From the NCBI GenBank assembly GCA_021804195.1, contig JAJZKJ010000081.1:1-8274 (forward strand): DNA of 8,274 nt, given 5' to 3'. The stretch is from Acidobacteriota bacterium (GTDB lineage Bacteria; Planctomycetota; Phycisphaerae; WQYP01; JAJZKJ01). This document shows, one piece after another, positions 5,145 to 8,274 of this stretch. The notes beneath the pieces were generated by a model that was not told where the DNA came from, made no database searches, and worked only from the letters and a program-made list of their open reading frames with translations. The stretch's first letter is position 1. Each line of letters opens with the position of its first letter. A program made the translations under genes and the position numbers.

Positions 5145-8018
5145 CTACCCTCTCGGAGCGTGCCCCGAGGGGGCCGACATCCGGAGGCCCTTGGCGCGGG
5201 CTCTCAGTTTGGCCGCATAGCGAGCGATCACCACGGCCTCAATTCCCCGGTAGGTACCGCGCGTTCGGTCCCAGCGGAGCCCCCGCTCGATCTCTCGCGA
5301 GGTAAGGATGCCCAGCGACCGCTCGCTGGCCTCCCACTTTCGGTACATCGAAAGGTGGTAGTAGCATTCCTCGACCTCGACACGCTGGCCATGCTGGGCG
5401 CCCGCCCCCAGGCATTCCCTCAGCGCGGATGCATAGCCCAACGGATCACCTTCCGAGTAAGCCGCGGGGTTATATCTTTCCGTGCGTCCCAGGGCCGCGA
5501 TCACTGTGTCTGCCGGCATAGCGCCCGGATGGTCGGCTGCGAGCGCGGTTTCCCCGGCTGAATAGTACGGCTTGGGATGTTGCGCCAACGGGTCGAGCAT
5601 CGCCCCCGCAAGCATTGTGTTGAACGAGCAATTTCTCGAAAGCCTCAGCCGGGCAACTGAGGGCCCGCGGACAAGAAACCTCACCCACGCCCCGCCAAAG
5701 AATCCGGTGACACGGCACCGTGCCATTGCGCCGTCGACCAGTCGAGGGTTTTCACGCACCGCGAGGGGGCCGCGTCCGTTCAGCGCCTTGGCCGGCGCCA
5801 GCCGAACCGGGCGCGTTGTCAGCGATGCCAAATAGTCGCGATCCCGGTTACTGCCGGAGTGTCCGTTGTAGTTGTAGAAATAAAATGATAGCGTGTAGGC
5901 GCCGGGGGGTATCTGCAGCACAAGCCTGATGCCGGGCCCCTGCCAAGCCACGGGGTAGGATTCGCCGTGATCGTCGATTTCCGACTCGCGGCGCCCAACG
6001 CTGCGCTTCGTGAGGCCCAGCACCACGCGGCTGTCCAAGTACACGGCCGGGAGCTCTAGCACCCGCGGGTTGGCCGTCGCTATCCACTCGACCCAGTACC
6101 GGATGGCATCGCCCGCGTAGTGGTGCGGTCCCATTGTTTCAACGTGGTGGAGCGGCGTCGGGCCTGGCGCCCAGACATAGTCAGGTGGCGCCTTACAGCA
6201 GGCGAATAAGCACGACCAATAGCGCCCATACCTTCCCAGCCAATTCCCTTCCGTTCGCCAATCGTCCGGCAGCGGCACAATCCGCGGCTGCTTCCCGCCT
6301 TTCGATTCCAATAATTCCTTACGAATCGCAGCCGCCATGGCATTAAGCTCGCGCTCACTCGGTGGCCTTGCGCCCTGCGGTTCGGGCGCGGCGGCGAGCT
6401 GGGCTGCTGTCTTTGCGACGTCTCGCCACGCATCTTTGCTCTGGCCCGGCAGGGTGATGATTCTTATGCCGGCGCCGTAGCACCCCACCGCCATCGCTCC
6501 GCCCTTGAGCGGCTGCAGTGACTCAATGTAATTGCCCACCTGCGGCTCGTGAATGTGCCAACGGCGGATAATTGCTCCCTCTGCGTCATACTGCCAGACA
6601 TCCAATCCCGTCCGCCAATGCCCCAGCCACAGATAGCCTGCTTTGCCGCCTGAGGCTTTGTCCGGCTCCCATGCCACGGCGGTGGTGTGGTCTTCCGTCG
6701 GCAATGTTTCCAGCACCTGGCCCGGTGGCGCCTGCCAATGCTTGGGCGGATGCCACAGGCCATGGACTTTGGCCACAAAATTCTGGCCATGCTGAAATGT
6801 CAGATTCGCCTGCGGAACATGGCCTGCTGCGCTCTGTTCGTTGATTTCACCCAGCGCCATCCCCTCATCCGTCCCCACCGCCAGATGATTCTTCCATGTA
6901 ACAACGACCGAATTAACCAAATTCCCCGGCAACCCCTTACCTGTTGCCGTCAGCGGCATATGCCACGGCCCCTTGATCACCGTCCACCGATAATAATTCC
7001 ATCCCAAGGCATCGTCTGATTGTCTCCCCTGCGTTGGCGTACCTATCGCCAAGCCCCCGCACTGCGTGCCGACATAAACCATTCCGTTGGATGCAAAGGC
7101 GATGGAATCCGGATTCATCGGCAAACCGCTGGCCTGTGTGATGTAATGCCAATGGTGGGTTGAATTTTGATGCGACGATTTCACCGCCGGCAAGCTGGCG
7201 GCTATATGACGGCATTGGTATACCGATATCCCATTTTCTGTGCAGATCCACATCTGGTCGGTGTACCGATCAAACTTCATCGCATAGACATGGTTTCCCA
7301 ACGGCCCAGCCAGCACATGATGCTTCGGATTCTGCACGATGTCATAATCCTGCCACCGCCGGCCATTGAAAACGCTGATCCCATGATTCAATTCACCCAC
7401 CCAGATCCGATCCTGGTTATCACAGGCGATGGCGTAGATGCAGTTATTCTCCAGTCCCCCATGGGTGCTTTGTTTGGTGAACTGTGTCCAGCGCTGGCCT
7501 TTGGCTGCTGACGGATCATACCGATACACCCCCGCCCCTTCGGTGGCCAGCCACAGGTTCCCCTGTCTGTCCTGACACATGGCCATGATGAAATGGCCAT
7601 CGGAATCCGACCTTTTATGCCGATTGTTGATCCCGGCATTGGGGATATGCAGGGCCAGCACATGGCAGTCGGCCCACGGGAGACTCATGGGCGGAATAAA
7701 GATCGGTGTGGGACGACTGAAATGCCTCTGCCAGGGCACCTGAGCCAAGGGCACATGCGGTATTTTTAATTTAGCTTTTGCTTTGGCTGGCAAGGCGAAT
7801 GCGGGGGAGGAAAAGAGGCTGGTGAGGCTGAGAACGGCGACGATCATCAGGGTGGCTGCTGCAATGGCCGCCGGGCGGAGTCGCCCACCGGCCCGAGTCG
7901 GGAATCGCAGAGGCGCTCGCCGAGGGAGTCGCCCCGACCGTCGCAGGATTCGCAAGCTGTGCTGAGTGTCACCCACGGACAACCTCACAACATTGCGGGC
8001 TCGGTTGCCGCTTGCCAT
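5145..8018 (-). CDS. Exported seven-bladed propeller protein (Reg_prop type) with C-terminal domain
   Basis: A 957-residue protein. The ATG at 8018 is preceded by CTG and an in-frame TGA, which fixes the longest frame; no clear ribosome binding site is visible. A 48-residue Arg-rich start precedes a hydrophobic helix (49-70) ending in SPAFA, so export by a long signal peptide or membrane anchoring is likely. Seven blade-like units follow at about 143-168, 193-218, 243-268, 303-326, 367-391, 444-478 and 497-522. The best match the two-component regulator propeller motif, for example DRQGNLWLATEGAGVYRYD and DNQDRIWVGELNHGISVFNG. Seven units would close one propeller. No histidine kinase, receiver or HTH domain follows. 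After a spacer, residues about 585-800 form another region with DDWRTEGNWLGRYGRYW, GPHHYAGDAIRYWVEWI, a beta-rich part (GAYTLSFYFYNYNGH) and RLSRNCSFNTMLAGAMLD. This resembles C-terminal regions I recall from other planctomycete secreted proteins, but I cannot name it. The tail (about 835-940) is helical. Function: probably binding or adhesion at the cell surface; no catalytic residues recognised. Confidence 0.78.
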   Translation of the reverse strand: MASGNRARNVVRLSVGDTQHSLRILRRSGRLPRRAPLRFPTRAGGRLRPAAIAAATLMIVAVLSLTSLFSSPAFALPAKAKAKLKIPHVPLAQVPWQRHFSRPTPIFIPPMSLPWADCHVLALHIPNAGINNRHKRSDSDGHFIMAMCQDRQGNLWLATEGAGVYRYDPSAAKGQRWTQFTKQSTHGGLENNCIYAIACDNQDRIWVGELNHGISVFNGRRWQDYDIVQNPKHHVLAGPLGNHVYAMKFDRYTDQMWICTENGISVYQCRHIAASLPAVKSSHQNSTHHWHYITQASGLPMNPDSIAFASNGMVYVGTQCGGLAIGTPTQGRQSDDALGWNYYRWTVIKGPWHMPLTATGKGLPGNLVNSVVVTWKNHLAVGTDEGMALGEINEQSAAGHVPQANLTFQHGQNFVAKVHGLWHPPKHWQAPPGQVLETLPTEDHTTAVAWEPDKASGGKAGYLWLGHWRTGLDVWQYDAEGAIIRRWHIHEPQVGNYIESLQPLKGGAMAVGCYGAGIRIITLPGQSKDAWRDVAKTAAQLAAAPEPQGARPPSERELNAMAAAIRKELLESKGGKQPRIVPLPDDWRTEGNWLGRYGRYWSCLFACCKAPPDYVWAPGPTPLHHVETMGPHHYAGDAIRYWVEWIATANPRVLELPAVYLDSRVVLGLTKRSVGRRESEIDDHGESYPVAWQGPGIRLVLQIPPGAYTLSFYFYNYNGHSGSNRDRDYLASLTTRPVRLAPAKALNGRGPLAVRENPRLVDGAMARCRVTGFFGGAWVRFLVRGPSVARLRLSRNCSFNTMLAGAMLDPLAQHPKPYYSAGETALAADHPGAMPADTVIAALGRTERYNPAAYSEGDPLGYASALRECLGAGAQHGQRVEVEECYYHLSMYRKWEASERSLGILTSREIERGLRWDRTRGTYRGIEAVVIARYAAKLRARAKGLRMSAPSGHAPRG

Positions 8019-8141
8019 CAGTCATCCATGGCATCACCACCAATGGTCAGGCCATGAGCGAGCCAACGCGGCAGAGAGTCCGAACTGTCAAACACACCCT
8101 ATGACGGCCCCCAGAACATGCTGAACCGTCACTATTATGGG

Positions 8142-8171
8142 AGTATACCAACGGCGTAAATTAACACGCAA
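8142..8171 (-). promoter_or_regulatory. Possible sigma-70-type promoter of the propeller gene
   Basis: On the minus strand TTGCGT (8166-8171) is separated by 18 bases from TATACT (8142-8147). Each hexamer matches the sigma-70 consensus at four or five positions, and the surrounding DNA is AT-richer than the rest of the window. A second -10-like CATAAT lies just downstream (8134-8139). The promoter would leave a 5' leader of roughly 115 bases before the ATG at 8018. Confidence 0.4.
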
Positions 8172-8194
8172 GCGAAAAGTTGAAAAATTTTCGC
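8172..8194. repeat. Perfect inverted repeat upstream of the propeller promoter
   Basis: GCGAAAA (8172-8178) and TTTTCGC (8188-8194) form perfect 7-bp arms around 9 bases. The element directly abuts the proposed -35 hexamer on its upstream side, a common position for an activator or repressor site. It is also an A/T-rich tract and could act as an UP element. No regulator is known for it. Confidence 0.4.
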
Positions 8195-8274
8195 CTTTAC
8201 CAATTCTTAGCGCAACATGAACACCCGCCGCTACGGAAATCTTGGGCGGCGTGCTGCGCCAGAACGCCCGAGGC

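Noticed and set aside
8197..8274. Minus-strand frame entering from the right edge and ending in TAA at 8199-8197
   Set aside because: Only 25 codons, no recognisable sequence, and the other frames are also open for a short distance; it could be the end of an upstream gene but cannot be supported.

Overview
All recognisable genes lie on the minus strand, so transcription runs from high to low coordinates. The high GC content (parts of the window reach about 70%), a short ECF-type sigma factor with a DDAAQAVFL helix, a secreted 'two-component regulator propeller' protein without a kinase, and a LolA-like protein ending in an FPxG motif together suggest a planctomycete, perhaps of the Phycisphaerae. 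That assignment is an inference from protein style; the window contains no rRNA or other marker gene.

Region by region, in the direction of transcription: (1) 8274-8019 is an AT-richer leader with a plausible sigma-70-type promoter and a perfect 7-bp inverted repeat just upstream of it. (2) 8018-5145 encodes a 957-residue exported protein with a seven-bladed beta-propeller and a second, unassigned globular region. (3) 5144-4938 is a 207-base gap without a convincing gene. (4) 4937-3861 encodes an ECF-like sigma factor with a predicted transmembrane helix and a Pro/Arg-rich tail after region 4. (5) 3776-3408 encodes a 122-residue exported mini-protein with six cysteines in its mature part. (6) 3389-2397 encodes a 330-residue exported alpha-helical protein (called paralogue A here). 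(7) 2344-2156 is a 62-residue fragment resembling the N-terminal half of a DoxX/MauE-type membrane protein, with an intact ribosome binding site. (8) 2090-951 encodes a LolA-like exported protein or lipoprotein. (9) 809-3 encodes a 268-residue exported protein (paralogue B) that is homologous to paralogue A.

Genes 4 to 9 run in one direction with gaps of 84, 18, 51, 65 and 141 bases. The 18-base gap between the mini-protein and paralogue A makes co-transcription of those two very likely. My reading is a sigma-factor-led locus of cell-envelope proteins: a regulator that may sit at the membrane, a disulfide-rich secreted peptide, two members of an unrecognised secreted helical family, a LolA-like protein and the remains of a redox-type membrane protein. 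The shared job is unknown. No tRNA, rRNA, CRISPR array, insertion sequence or phage gene was seen.
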